Source of the DNA: Marinobacterium ramblicola
GTDB lineage: Bacteria > Pseudomonadota > Gammaproteobacteria > Pseudomonadales > Balneatricaceae
DNA: 58,878 nt
Assembly: GCF_019084545.1 (NCBI RefSeq)
Contig: NZ_JAHREP010000029.1
Coordinates: 1-58,878, forward strand
Direction of reading: 5' to 3'
The translations under genes and the position numbers were made by a program. The notes under the pieces are model-generated. The model saw nothing but the letters and a program-made list of their open reading frames with translations, did not search any database and had not been told where the DNA came from. Of the stretch, positions 29,233 through 38,096 are shown in pieces (position 1 is the stretch's first letter; the number at the start of each line of letters is the position of its first letter).

Positions 29233-29991
29233 TTAATAGATGGAAAACGGGAAGTACTTGGCGTTGATCTCGGCATAGGTGCCGTTATCGACAATCGCCT
29301 TGATCGCGGCGCTGAACTTATCCTTCAGCGGGTCGCCCTTGCGCACGGCGATGGCGATCTTGTCATCGATATCGATATCCTCGCCCTTGAACTCGAAGCC
29401 TTTGCCATCCGCGCTCTGCAGCCAGTCATACGCCGGGAACTTGTCCGACAGCAGCGCGTCCAGACGGCCGGCGCTCAGATCCAGGTAAGCGTTGTCCTGG
29501 GTGTCGTACAGCTTCACATTGACCACGTCGGCCAGGTTATCTTCCAGGTACTGCCCCGCTACAGTGGCACGCTGGGCGCCGACGGTCAGACCTTTCAGCC
29601 CCTCTTTGCTTGTATCCAGCGCCTTACCCTCTGGGCCGACAAAGGCCAGCACGTTGGAATAGTAGGGCTCGGTGAAATCCACCACGCGCAGGCGCTCTTC
29701 GGTGATCGACATGGAGGCGACGATCGCATCGTATTTGCGCCCCATCAGACCGGGGATGATACCGTCCCAATCCTGAGTCACGATCTCGCAATCCGCTTTC
29801 ATTTCGGCACACAGAGCCTTGGCGATATCCACATCGAAACCAACGGCTTCACCCTGCTCATTGGTCATATTGAACGGAGCATAAGCGCCCTCTGTCGCGA
29901 TGCGAATCTTGTCACCGGCGCTGGCCAGCGAGGAACCCAAAGCGGTCAGGGTTACCAACGACAGCGCTGTAATCACTTTGCTTAGCTTCAT
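29233..29991 (-). CDS. Periplasmic basic amino acid-binding protein (LAO/HisJ/AotJ-like)
   Basis: 252 residues with a clear Sec signal peptide (1-25, ending SLASA). The mature protein follows the family closely: KIRIATEGAYAPFNMTNEQG, VGFDVDIAKALCAEM, DWDGIIPGLMGRKYDAIVAS, MSITEERLRVVDFTEPYYSN and DDKIAIAVRKGDPLK. It captures the amino acid in the periplasm for the two permeases. It lies between the ATPase gene and the permease genes in one operon. Confidence 0.94.
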   Translation of the reverse strand: MKLSKVITALSLVTLTALGSSLASAGDKIRIATEGAYAPFNMTNEQGEAVGFDVDIAKALCAEMKADCEIVTQDWDGIIPGLMGRKYDAIVASMSITEERLRVVDFTEPYYSNVLAFVGPEGKALDTSKEGLKGLTVGAQRATVAGQYLEDNLADVVNVKLYDTQDNAYLDLSAGRLDALLSDKFPAYDWLQSADGKGFEFKGEDIDIDDKIAIAVRKGDPLKDKFSAAIKAIVDNGTYAEINAKYFPFSIY

Positions 29992-30052
29992 AGTATTCTC
30001 ACCGATTGTTGTTTTGGTTGAACGTGGTAGTTAAAGCCATCAGCCCGGCCCG

Positions 30053-30826
30053 TTAGCCGTGGCTGGCCATGAAATCTCGTACCCGTTGGGATTTCGGATG
30101 ATCGAACACCTGCTCAGGTGTACCCGCTTCCTCGATCTGTCCCTGATGCAGGAACACCACCTGATTGGACACCTCACGCGCAAACCGCATCTCGTGCGTG
30201 ACGATCAGCATGGTACGCCCCTCGTCGGCGAGGGAGCGCATGACCGCCAATACTTCATTGACCAGTTCCGGATCGAGCGCAGAGGTGGGTTCATCGAACA
30301 GCAGAACCTGAGGTTCCATGGCCAATGCCCGGGCTATGGCGATACGCTGCTGCTGACCGCCGGACAGGTTCGCCGGGTAGACGTTGCGCTTGTCGAGCAG
30401 CCCGACTCGGTCAAGCAATTTCTCGGCGCGGGCAACCGCTTCATCCTTGGACTGTTTTAGCACCTGCGTCGGTGCCTCAATGATGTTTTCGATGATCGAC
30501 TTGTGTGGCCAGAGATTGAAATTCTGAAACACGAAACCGATCTGGGAGCGCATCCGCTCAAGTTGGCGTGTGGATTTGGCGTGCAGGTCACCGTCTTTGC
30601 CGGGAGCCAGTTCCAACTCCTCCCCCGAAACAACGATGCGTCCTTTGCTCGGCTTCTCGAGCAGGTTGATGCAGCGAAGCAGTGTACTTTTACCAGAGCC
30701 GCTGGACCCCAGGATGGAGATCACCTCTCCATCGCTCGCACTCAGTGAAACTCCCTTAAGCACCTCAAGAGAGCCATACGACTTGTAGATATCAATCAGT
30801 TCAAGGGCAGTTCTTTTTTCGGTCAT
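30053..30826 (-). CDS. Amino acid ABC transporter ATPase (HisP/AotP-like)
   Basis: 257 residues. Walker [22 protein letters not shown]-loop [13 protein letters not shown], signature [16 protein letters not shown], Walker [16 protein letters not shown] and switch histidine VTHEM are all intact. It is the first gene of the importer operon (ATPase, binding protein, permease, permease) on the minus strand and supplies the energy. Confidence 0.95.
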   Translation of the reverse strand: MTEKRTALELIDIYKSYGSLEVLKGVSLSASDGEVISILGSSGSGKSTLLRCINLLEKPSKGRIVVSGEELELAPGKDGDLHAKSTRQLERMRSQIGFVFQNFNLWPHKSIIENIIEAPTQVLKQSKDEAVARAEKLLDRVGLLDKRNVYPANLSGGQQQRIAIARALAMEPQVLLFDEPTSALDPELVNEVLAVMRSLADEGRTMLIVTHEMRFAREVSNQVVFLHQGQIEEAGTPEQVFDHPKSQRVRDFMASHG

Positions 30827-31117
30827 GGGCTCTTATTCTGCACACTTCGTACCATTTTTGACCATGTGATCAGTTAATCTTGCGATTCTGCCACTCTCAG
30901 ACAATCAGGTCATCCTTTTTATTGCAATTCAGCGACAGCGAAATCCGATCACTCTCGCTTCAGGGATGGATGCCCCTTAAGGTTAATGTTTTACAAATAG
31001 TCATGCTGGCTACAAATAGCAACACCATCGAAAACAATTGGTCGCTTTTTCAAAACAAAAGGGCCGGCAATGCCGACCCTTGAGTCCGTTAGCGCAGCGG
31101 CACCCGACCGGGTGTCA
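30827..31117. other. Intergenic region between the exporter gene and the ABC operon
   Basis: Holds the promoter region of the ABC operon (AT-rich around 30850-31050) and the exporter terminator at 31051-31082. ACAAATAG occurs twice (near 30993 and 31012). No gene recognised. Confidence 0.5.
31051..31082 (-). terminator. Terminator of the LysE/RhtB exporter gene
   Basis: On the minus strand AAGGGTCGGC pairs with GCCGGCCCTT (one G-T pair) across a three-base loop and is followed by TTGTTTTG. It lies about 35 bases past the stop at 31118. Confidence 0.8.
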
Positions 31118-31735
31118 TCAGAGCAAGATCATCAGCACGCAGGCAGCGGTCAGGCTACCCATACCGATATTGAACCAGCGCCAGTGCCGGGGGGTTCTCA
31201 GCAGGCGGCCGATCGCCACGCCAAAACCGGCCCAAAGCGCTATCGAGGGCAGATTGGTGATTCCCATCAACAGGATCAACACCGCAGCTGAGCTGATAAA
31301 GGCATCGCCGGTCAACGAAAACGATGCAATTCCCGAGACTGCCATCACCCAGGCCTTGGGGTTGGCGAACTGAAATGCCGCCGCCTGCCAGAAGGTAAAC
31401 GGCTGGCGAACCGCTTTTACGTCGGCCTTTCCCGGTGCCGGCGCACTGGCGATCTTCCAGGCCAGCCAGATCAGATAAACACTGCCGATCACCTTCAGCG
31501 ATGTTTGCAACACCGGCCATTGCTGGAACAGCGCACCGAGGCCCAGGGCCACGCCACCCATCAGGGCCATACAGCCCACAGTGATGCCCATCATGTGCGG
31601 TAATGTGCGGCGAAAGCCATGATTGGCACCGGAGGCGGTCAGCATCATGTTATTGGGACCGGGCGTTGCCGACATACTGAAGGCAAATGCCATGAACGGT
31701 CCAACCAGTGCCAGAAGTTCAGTGGTTGTAATCAT
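31118..31735 (-). CDS. LysE/RhtB-family amino acid exporter
   Basis: 205 residues with about six membrane helices. The family signature is near the N-terminus (FAFSMSATPGPNNMMLTASG), followed by FRRTLPHMMGITVGCM and FQFANPKAWVMAVSGIASF. It exports amino acids or analogues. ATG 31735 is chosen because AAGGAGG lies five bases upstream; an in-frame start at 31759 has no such site. It is divergent from a MocR regulator with shared palindromes between them, so that regulator probably controls it. Confidence 0.92.
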   Translation of the reverse strand: MITTTELLALVGPFMAFAFSMSATPGPNNMMLTASGANHGFRRTLPHMMGITVGCMALMGGVALGLGALFQQWPVLQTSLKVIGSVYLIWLAWKIASAPAPGKADVKAVRQPFTFWQAAAFQFANPKAWVMAVSGIASFSLTGDAFISSAAVLILLMGITNLPSIALWAGFGVAIGRLLRTPRHWRWFNIGMGSLTAACVLMILL

Positions 31736-31902
31736 GATGACCTCCTTAACCCGGAGCACTCGATATGGATGAGACCGATATCCACCTTGCGCATAGCCAC
31801 CGCTCGCACATTCACCCTTCGCTTCGCCACGACAGAGTTCTGGCGGTTAGCATTCACAGGAGTACGAAACGTAGACATATGCACCTCCATGCATTCGATC
31901 AC

Positions 31903-31920
31903 AATTGTATGGATACAATT
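31903..31920. promoter_or_regulatory. Palindrome AATTGTAT-GG-ATACAATT, candidate MocR operator
   Basis: Perfect 8-2-8 inverted repeat in the divergent region between the exporter and the MocR gene. A related TACAATTAAC element occurs near 31957. MocR regulators bind repeats in such regions; assignment is by position. Confidence 0.6.
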
Positions 31921-32018
31921 TGAAAAAAGTTAGTTAATATCAGCCATAACAAGGCATACAATTAACTTTAAAGGCGGATTGTTTGGGTATCAATTGCAAC
32001 TTTGCACCCCTCACAATC

Positions 32019-32037
32019 AATTGTCAGGATGACAATT
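32019..32037. promoter_or_regulatory. Palindrome AATTGTC-AGGAT-GACAATT, candidate second MocR operator
   Basis: Inverted repeat with the same AATTGT / ACAATT arms as the site at 31903-31920. It lies 116 bases downstream of that site and 56 bases before the MocR start, consistent with autoregulation. Confidence 0.55.
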
Positions 32038-32092
32038 AACTCGACAGCCAGACCCAAGCCCGACACCACGCCTAAAACCGGGAGAACAGCAG

Positions 32093-33514
32093 GTGAGCAT
32101 TCAAGACAAAGCCCGTCAGCGCTGCAGCTGGCTTCCCTCTACCGAGGTACCGGAGGGCCCGCGTTACAAGACCCTGGCCAACCAGATCGCCACGGCGATC
32201 GCCAGTGGCGAGCTGAAGCCGGGCGAGCGTCTGCCGCCGCAGCGCCTGCTGGCCGATGCGCTCAAGGTAACAGTGGGTACCATCACCCGCGCCTACCGGG
32301 AGGCTGAACGTCGTGGCCTGGTAGAAGCACGTGTGGGTAGCGGTACGCGTGTACGTGGAGTCCAGGCGGACACACCGGATTTCCATCACCTGTCACGCGC
32401 CACCACCGACAGTATCGACCTGTCGTTGAGCGTGCCGATCCCCAACCCGCTGCGCACCCAGCAGCTCTCGGCAGTACTCGCCCGCGTCAGTGAGCAGGCT
32501 ATTGAACTGGGCGACTCGCTCGATTACCAGTCCGAGCAGGGTAACCTGCGCCAACGGGAGCAGCTCGCTGCCTGGCTCACCCATCAGGGGCTGGAAACCG
32601 ATGCAAAGGATCTGATCCTGACCATCGGCGGTCAGCATGCCGATTATCTTGCCCTGCAATCGCTGATCAGGCCGGGCGAGGCGGTCGCCTCCGATGCCCT
32701 GACCTATCCCGGTATGATCGCGGCAGCCCGGCAACTCGGACTGAAACACCTGCCGGTCTCGATGGATCGCGAGGGGATGCGCCCTGACGCGCTGGAGCGG
32801 TTGTGCCAACGCCAGCGTATCCGCTTGCTGTATCTGATGCCGGAACACAACAACCCGACGGCGGCTCATATGGGTCAGCACCGCCGTGAAGAGATTGTGC
32901 GCATCGCGCGCAAGTACGATCTGCTGCTACTGGAAGACGGTGTGCAATTCGTCCGCCCCGAACTGCGCGGCACACCCTTTTATCAGCTGGCGCCGGAACG
33001 GTCGCTGTATATTTTCAGCGTGTCCAAGATACTCTCGGGAGGCTTGCGCTTTGGCTGCCTGCGTGCGCCCGGCAACCTGATCCCCCAGCTCTGCGCCGGA
33101 CTGCGCGCCCAGTGTTGGGCCAGCCCTGGACTGATGGGGTCGGTAGCCTGCGAGTGGCTCAGTTCGGAGGGCTCAAGCATGCTGATAGACTGGCAGTGGC
33201 AGGAGCTGAACGCCCGCCATGCGCTGCTGGAAAAGACACTCTCCGGATACGATTTTATCGGCCACCCCTGCGGCTTCTACGCCTGGCTGCACCTGCCCGA
33301 GCCCTGGCGTGCCAGCGACTTCATCGATCTGGCAGCACAGCGCGGTGTCACGCTGATCAGCCCAGAACCCTTCTGTGTCGGCAGCCAACCCGCCCCCCAG
33401 GCGATCCGAATCTGCCTTACGCCACCGGCTCACATCGAAGCACTGGAGATCGGGCTCAACCGACTGGCTGAACTATTGGCCGAAGGGCCGCGTTTGACGG
33501 CACCGCTGGTCTAA
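32093..33514 (+). CDS. MocR-family regulator (GntR winged helix plus aminotransferase fold)
   Basis: 473 residues. Residues 25-90 form a GntR winged helix (YKTLANQIATAIASGELKPG, VTVGTITRAYREAERRGLVE). The rest is a fold-type I aminotransferase-like effector domain that binds PLP; the Schiff-base lysine is K312 in FSVSKILSGGLRFG. Related regulators respond to PLP or PLP-amino acid adducts. It is divergent from the LysE/RhtB exporter and probably switches it on in response to an amino acid. Confidence 0.9.
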   Translation: MSIQDKARQRCSWLPSTEVPEGPRYKTLANQIATAIASGELKPGERLPPQRLLADALKVTVGTITRAYREAERRGLVEARVGSGTRVRGVQADTPDFHHLSRATTDSIDLSLSVPIPNPLRTQQLSAVLARVSEQAIELGDSLDYQSEQGNLRQREQLAAWLTHQGLETDAKDLILTIGGQHADYLALQSLIRPGEAVASDALTYPGMIAAARQLGLKHLPVSMDREGMRPDALERLCQRQRIRLLYLMPEHNNPTAAHMGQHRREEIVRIARKYDLLLLEDGVQFVRPELRGTPFYQLAPERSLYIFSVSKILSGGLRFGCLRAPGNLIPQLCAGLRAQCWASPGLMGSVACEWLSSEGSSMLIDWQWQELNARHALLEKTLSGYDFIGHPCGFYAWLHLPEPWRASDFIDLAAQRGVTLISPEPFCVGSQPAPQAIRICLTPPAHIEALEIGLNRLAELLAEGPRLTAPLV

Positions 33515-33583
33515 AAACCGAATCTACTCAGCTGAACCTGGAAAGAAAGCTGTGCCTAGGCACCTGAGTCCGGATAGCCAAGT

Positions 33584-34120
33584 CTAAAAACTGGAACCGG
33601 GCTGGCTAAGGAACTCGACCTCCTCTGCCGTCGATTCGCGTCCGAGGATCGAGTTTCGATGGGGGTAGCGTCCAAAGCGATCGATGATCGCCTTGTGTTT
33701 CAGCTCATAGTCGTAGGCGTCGTCCGAGCCGGCCGAGCGGAACAGCTGTTCGGCCTGGAGATGGATAGTCGCAGACTCCGAGTGCATGTAGGGCATATAC
33801 AGAAAACGGCGTTGAGGCTTGGACAGTGCCATATCGGCACCTATCGATACCGCCTCCTGCGCCAATACCAACGCCATGCCATCCCAGGCGAACGCCTCGG
33901 GCTTGTCGCGATAGATGTTGCGTGAAAACTGATCCAGAAGAATGATCTCGGCAAGCCGCCCGTCGGCACGCTTGCGCCAGGTAAAAAGCTCGCCCATACA
34001 GGCTTGCCGGTGCAACTCACCGAACCGTGTCTCGACCGTACGATCGAATGTTTCATCCTTTTTCCACCAACTGGCGGGGTCTATCTCGTCAAACCAGAAC
34101 GCCAAAACCTCTGAATACAT
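33584..34120 (-). CDS. DUF924 family protein
   Basis: 178 residues. Segments VLAFWFDEIDPASWWKKDE, LAEIILLDQFSRNIYRDKP, MPYMHSESATIHLQAEQLF and RFGRYPHRNSILGRESTAEE are the fingerprint of the DUF924 (TPR-like helical) family. The biochemical role is unknown to me. It lies about 60 bases after the cfa gene on the same strand and may share its transcript. A palindrome GTGCCTAGGCAC sits past its end at 33552-33563. Confidence 0.88.
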   Translation of the reverse strand: MYSEVLAFWFDEIDPASWWKKDETFDRTVETRFGELHRQACMGELFTWRKRADGRLAEIILLDQFSRNIYRDKPEAFAWDGMALVLAQEAVSIGADMALSKPQRRFLYMPYMHSESATIHLQAEQLFRSAGSDDAYDYELKHKAIIDRFGRYPHRNSILGRESTAEEVEFLSQPGSSF

Positions 34121-34181
34121 TGCGACTCCCTGTTCCCTGCTGCTACTTCTGTTGGCAGGCTATGCAGAATTACATCCTATT

Positions 34182-35351
34182 TCAACGCACCGACCGGTAT
34201 ACCTGCTGACTCTCCAGCGGTGCCAGCACCAATTGCCACAACTGCCCACGCTTGGCACGAAAGAAACCGGCGCAACTCATCAGATAGTAGCGCCACATGC
34301 GGAAGAAACGCTCATCGTAATGCGCTGACAGCCGGGGCCAAGCGGACTGAAAGTTGCTCCACCAGGCCATCAACGTCCTGTCATAGTCGGTACCGAAGTT
34401 GTGCAGGTCCTCTACATGGAACTGCTGCTTGCAGGTAGCAAGCAGTTTATCCAGCGTCGGCAACTCGCCGTTGGGGAATATATAGCGGTCGATCCAGGGG
34501 TCGACGCCGCAACGCTCGTTATCGGTACCGATGGTATGAAGCAGGAAAAGGCCATCCGGTTTTACGCAGCGGGCGAGTGTAGAGAAGTAGGTGGCGTAGT
34601 TTTTACGCCCCACATGTTCGAACATACCCACCGAGACCACCCGGTCGTAGTGACCCGTTACATCCCGGTAATCGACCAGATCTATCGCCACCGGAAGTCC
34701 TGCACAACGCGTTCTGGCCATATTCGCCTGCTCTTTCGAGATCGTAATACCCCGAACTTCAACCCCGTAATGCTGTGACATATAGGCCGCCAGACTGCCC
34801 CAACCGCAGCCAACCTCCAGCACCTTCATGCCCGGTTCGAGTTTCAGCTTACGGCAGATCAGATCCAGCTTCGCCACCTGAGCGGCGTCAAGATCCGTCG
34901 CATCACGCCAGTAGCCGCAGCTGTAACACCAATGGGGGTCCAGCATCTCTGCGTAGAGATCATTGCCGATATCGTAATGCTGTTCGCCGACCTGAAACGC
35001 CCGGCTTGAACTCTGCAGATTTATCATCCGCGCACGCAGGTAGTGCAGGAAAAAGAATACTTTGGCTCTGCCAAGCGGCTTCTCGTCCAGGCGTGCACCC
35101 ATCACCCGCGCCATCAGACCGGAAAGATCATGCGCTTCCCACAGGCCGTCCATGTAAGCCTCTCCGAAGCCCAATGTGCCGCGGGTCAGCACCGCCGAGT
35201 AAAGGCGGTCGTCAAACACCTGGATATCCCAGGGTCGGTCACCGTTGATCCGTACATCGGCCAATGCCAGCAGCTCGACGAGCGCTTTGGGCGGAGCGGT
35301 GCTTGCTGTCTCAAACTCTGCTGCAAGCCTTAACTGGCGCTCTTTCTCCAT
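34182..35351 (-). CDS. cfa: Cyclopropane-fatty-acyl-phospholipid synthase
   Basis: 389 residues from ATG 35351, which has an AGGGGG ribosome binding site. An in-frame codon at 35513 would add an unlikely 54-residue leader. The enzyme methylates unsaturated acyl chains of membrane lipids with S-adenosylmethionine. Motifs are VGEQHYDIGNDLYAEMLD, YSCGYWRD, the SAM-binding VLEVGCGWGSLAAYMSQHYG, and VVSVGMFEHVGRKNYATYF with active-site Glu/His. The C-terminal FRMWRYYLMSCAGFFRAKR is also typical. Size and motifs match E. coli Cfa. Confidence 0.95.
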   Translation of the reverse strand: MEKERQLRLAAEFETASTAPPKALVELLALADVRINGDRPWDIQVFDDRLYSAVLTRGTLGFGEAYMDGLWEAHDLSGLMARVMGARLDEKPLGRAKVFFFLHYLRARMINLQSSSRAFQVGEQHYDIGNDLYAEMLDPHWCYSCGYWRDATDLDAAQVAKLDLICRKLKLEPGMKVLEVGCGWGSLAAYMSQHYGVEVRGITISKEQANMARTRCAGLPVAIDLVDYRDVTGHYDRVVSVGMFEHVGRKNYATYFSTLARCVKPDGLFLLHTIGTDNERCGVDPWIDRYIFPNGELPTLDKLLATCKQQFHVEDLHNFGTDYDRTLMAWWSNFQSAWPRLSAHYDERFFRMWRYYLMSCAGFFRAKRGQLWQLVLAPLESQQVYRSVR

Positions 35352-35545
35352 TACGCCCCCTGCTCTGATTACTGTGTATCCATTAAGCGTAGGCAGTGAC
35401 GGCGAGAAAACTAAATAGCCATTGTTTATGGCATTTATTGATATCGCCAATTTCTGCTTATTGCATCGCAGCATGTGACAGCAACATCGACTCCCGCTAA
35501 GGTAGGCAGTCACACCATATAATGTCAGGCGATCAGGAAAGACCC

Positions 35546-35848
35546 ATGTACCTAGCCATGAACCGTTTTCGTATCGCTCCGGGCAAGGAGCAGGATTTCA
35601 TCGAGATCTGGAAAAGCCGGGAGAGCCATCTGGACGAGGTGCCCGGATTCAAGAGCTTCAACCTGTTGCAGGGACCGAGCACCGAGGAGTACACCCTGTT
35701 CGCCTCCCACAGTATCTGGGAGTCGGAAGAGGCGTTTATCAACTGGACCAAATCGGAAGCGTTCCGCAAGGCACACGCCAACGCACGCCCGGCCAAGGAT
35801 ATCTACCTTGGCCCGCCACAGCTGGAGTGCTTCAACAGCGTGATCTGA
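35546..35848 (+). CDS. Antibiotic-biosynthesis-monooxygenase-fold protein (HmoA/IsdG-like)
   Basis: 100 residues from ATG 35546, preceded by AGGAAAG; an ATG at 35522 is an alternative. The sequence MYLAMNRFRIAPGKEQDFIE, HLDEVPGFKSFNLLQG and YTLFASHSIWESEEAFINWT is a dimeric ferredoxin-like ABM domain. Relatives degrade heme or act as small monooxygenases, but the substrate here is unknown. It ends eight bases before the convergent acoR-like gene. Confidence 0.82.
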   Translation: MYLAMNRFRIAPGKEQDFIEIWKSRESHLDEVPGFKSFNLLQGPSTEEYTLFASHSIWESEEAFINWTKSEAFRKAHANARPAKDIYLGPPQLECFNSVI

Positions 35849-35856
35849 ACCCGAGC

Positions 35857-37803
35857 TCAGCCCAGGTCATATTTATTGATCTTGCGGTGTAGCGTAGAGC
35901 GGCTGATACCGAGCAGTCTGGCGGTCCGGGAAACCACCCAGCGATTCGCCTCCAGCGCCTGTATCAGTTCGCTGCGCTCACGTTCTTCTGCTGCGGAGAG
36001 CTGAGGTTGAGGTCTGGAGAGCGATACCATCCGCTCCGGGGGATACTCGGACGGCTCGACCGGCAACAAGGCGTGCCGCTCTGCCGGGGCGGCAAACACC
36101 TCCTCCGGCAGATCCTCAAGCGCGACCCTGCCACCATCGCACATGCACAACGCAAACTGCAGTACGTTCTTCAACTGACGGATGTTACCGGGCCAGCGGT
36201 ACGAATCGAGTAGCTGCTGCACCTCGGACGCGAGTTCCACTGGCGCCTCACTGATCTCCTGCAGAATCTTTTCGATCAATGCGCTGCGGTCCGCCCGCTC
36301 CCGAAGCGCCGGCAATTCGATCCGCACCCCACTGATACGATAGTAGAGATCCTCTCGGAATCCGCCCTGCGCAATCAGCTGCTTCAGGTCACGGTGGGTA
36401 GCGGTAATCACATGCAGGTCGATGGGCACAGGTTTGATATCGCCCAGCGGGGTGATCTCCCCCTCTGCCAATACGCGCAGCAGACGCGCCTGCAACGCCA
36501 GCGGCATATCCCCGATCTCGTCGAGGAACAGCGTGCCACCATTACTGGCCTGGATCTTACCGACCTTGCCCCCTTTCAACGCGCCGGTAAAGGTACCGGC
36601 GCTGTAGCCAAACAGCTCGCTCTCGATCAGCGATTCGGGAATCGCCGCGCAGTTCAGAGTGACAAAGGGTTTGTCGCTGCGCTCGCTGGACTCATGGATC
36701 GCCCGCGCCCACACCTCTTTACCGGTGCCGGTTTCGCCCTGCAGCAAGATGTTGATACCGCGGTTGATTATCCGGTGGCAGATCTCCGCATTGCGCGCCA
36801 GGCGCGGGTCCTGGCCGGCAAGCCTGGCCAGAGGGCTCTCCAGTGCGGGTTGATCCGGTCGTTTGATGCGTAGGTCAGGTTTGACCGACAGCCCCACCCC
36901 GGTTGTCGCGGCATCGGCATAGACCAGCCAGAACTCGCGCCGCAGCGGCAGATTGTCGCTCAGGCGAAGTGGTGCGCGTTGCAGCTCCTCAAGCGTCGCA
37001 CCGAACAGATCCGGCAGCGCGCGTCCAATCATCTGCACGCGCTCCCGGGCACCGAGCTGCATCAAAGCGGCGGATGTGATGCCGATAATGACGCCGCGGT
37101 CGTTGGTAGCGATCAGCGCATTACTGCTGGCTGGATCGCACTCCCGCGCCCAGACGAGGGTCAGCAGATGCGCCGAGCGGAAGGTATAACGGAACATGGC
37201 CGCTTCTATCTGGTCGGCACTGTCGCACACCAGATTCTGCGCCAGAGCCTGCAGCTGCCTTTCGCCCTGAGCATAGGTGGAAATATCCAGCGCGCCGATC
37301 ATCTCGCCATGAGGAGAGATAATCGGTGCCGTAGAGCAGCTGAAACGCCTGAGCTCACGGCCGAAGTGTTCATCGGCATAAACCGTCAGTGCTTCCTGTG
37401 TCGCCAGGCAGGTCCCCAGACCATTGGTGCCCACCAGCTCCTCGGTCCAGACGGTGCCGACTCGCAGACCGTTATCCGCCAACTCCTGTCCACGCTGGGT
37501 ATCGATCAGCTGGCGCAACACAACGCCACGGGCATTCGTTACCAGTACGCAGTATCCGGAGTTGTCGCCGATCTGCCGTAAACGTTGGAATACAGGCTCA
37601 GCCACATGCAGCAGACTGTCCAGTTCGTTCTGCTCGCGTTTGACTTCACGGTCGGTCAGACGAGGCGGCAGCAGATCGCGGCCCGGCTCAAGGTGATAGC
37701 GCTCGATACAACGCTCCCAGGAGCCGCGAATCTGCGTGGGTATCTCCGCCTGGTCTCGCATCGATGGCAGCAATATAGGTTGGTCTTGATTGTAAGTGCC
37801 CAT
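35857..37803 (-). CDS. acoR: AcoR-type sigma-54-dependent activator
   Basis: 648 residues. The N-terminal sensory region (about 25-320) begins with IRGSWERCIERYHLEPGRD and contains a GAF-like domain (TVWTEELVGTNGLGTCLATQ). The AAA+ domain has LLQGETGTGKEVWARAIHES (Walker A), GGTLFLDEIGDMPLALQARL (Walker B) and the sigma-54 contact loop GTFTGA, a known variant of GAFTGA. A Fis-type helix-turn-helix ends the protein (TARLLGISRSTLHRKINKYD). It is divergent from an aco-type operon with a sigma-54 promoter, its obvious target. It probably senses the pathway substrate directly, as there is no receiver domain. Confidence 0.92.
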   Translation of the reverse strand: MGTYNQDQPILLPSMRDQAEIPTQIRGSWERCIERYHLEPGRDLLPPRLTDREVKREQNELDSLLHVAEPVFQRLRQIGDNSGYCVLVTNARGVVLRQLIDTQRGQELADNGLRVGTVWTEELVGTNGLGTCLATQEALTVYADEHFGRELRRFSCSTAPIISPHGEMIGALDISTYAQGERQLQALAQNLVCDSADQIEAAMFRYTFRSAHLLTLVWARECDPASSNALIATNDRGVIIGITSAALMQLGARERVQMIGRALPDLFGATLEELQRAPLRLSDNLPLRREFWLVYADAATTGVGLSVKPDLRIKRPDQPALESPLARLAGQDPRLARNAEICHRIINRGINILLQGETGTGKEVWARAIHESSERSDKPFVTLNCAAIPESLIESELFGYSAGTFTGALKGGKVGKIQASNGGTLFLDEIGDMPLALQARLLRVLAEGEITPLGDIKPVPIDLHVITATHRDLKQLIAQGGFREDLYYRISGVRIELPALRERADRSALIEKILQEISEAPVELASEVQQLLDSYRWPGNIRQLKNVLQFALCMCDGGRVALEDLPEEVFAAPAERHALLPVEPSEYPPERMVSLSRPQPQLSAAEERERSELIQALEANRWVVSRTARLLGISRSTLHRKINKYDLG

Positions 37804-37934
37804 AACAACGTCGGGTGCAAGCCCCTCTTTTATAGTTATCGTTAAATCATAGAAGGTTATTAATTCACCTGTCTACCTGTTTATAGCCCCCGCTTAAATC
37901 GTCGCATTCTATAAACCAACCTGTTTCATTCAAT

Positions 37935-37951
37935 TGCGACAGAGTGTCGCA
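37935..37951. promoter_or_regulatory. 17-base palindrome TGCGACA-GAG-TGTCGCA, probable AcoR enhancer site
   Basis: Perfect 7-3-7 inverted repeat 51 bases upstream of the -24 element. A half-site GTCGCA lies at 37901-37906, inside a longer inverted repeat GTTTATAG / CTATAAAC (37879-37916). The same 7-3-7 plan, TGnnACA-N3-TGTnnCA, recurs at 44313-44329. Confidence 0.7.
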
Positions 37952-38001
37952 CCAAATCGAAGAAAAGAAAATTAATCATTAAATTTCAAACAGTTAAAAA
38001 C

Positions 38002-38016
38002 TGGCACAGCCCTTGC
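38002..38016 (+). promoter_or_regulatory. Sigma-54 promoter of the aco-type operon
   Basis: TGGCACAGCCCTTGC: GG and GC elements ten bases apart, as required. It is about 80 bases before the first gene and downstream of the 7-3-7 palindrome. Confidence 0.88.
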
Positions 38017-38096
38017 CCTAATTTAACCAAAGGCGAAACGGGATTATTTCACGTCGCGCTATTCACCCCATCATAAAAATAAGGAGAGGTTTCGCC

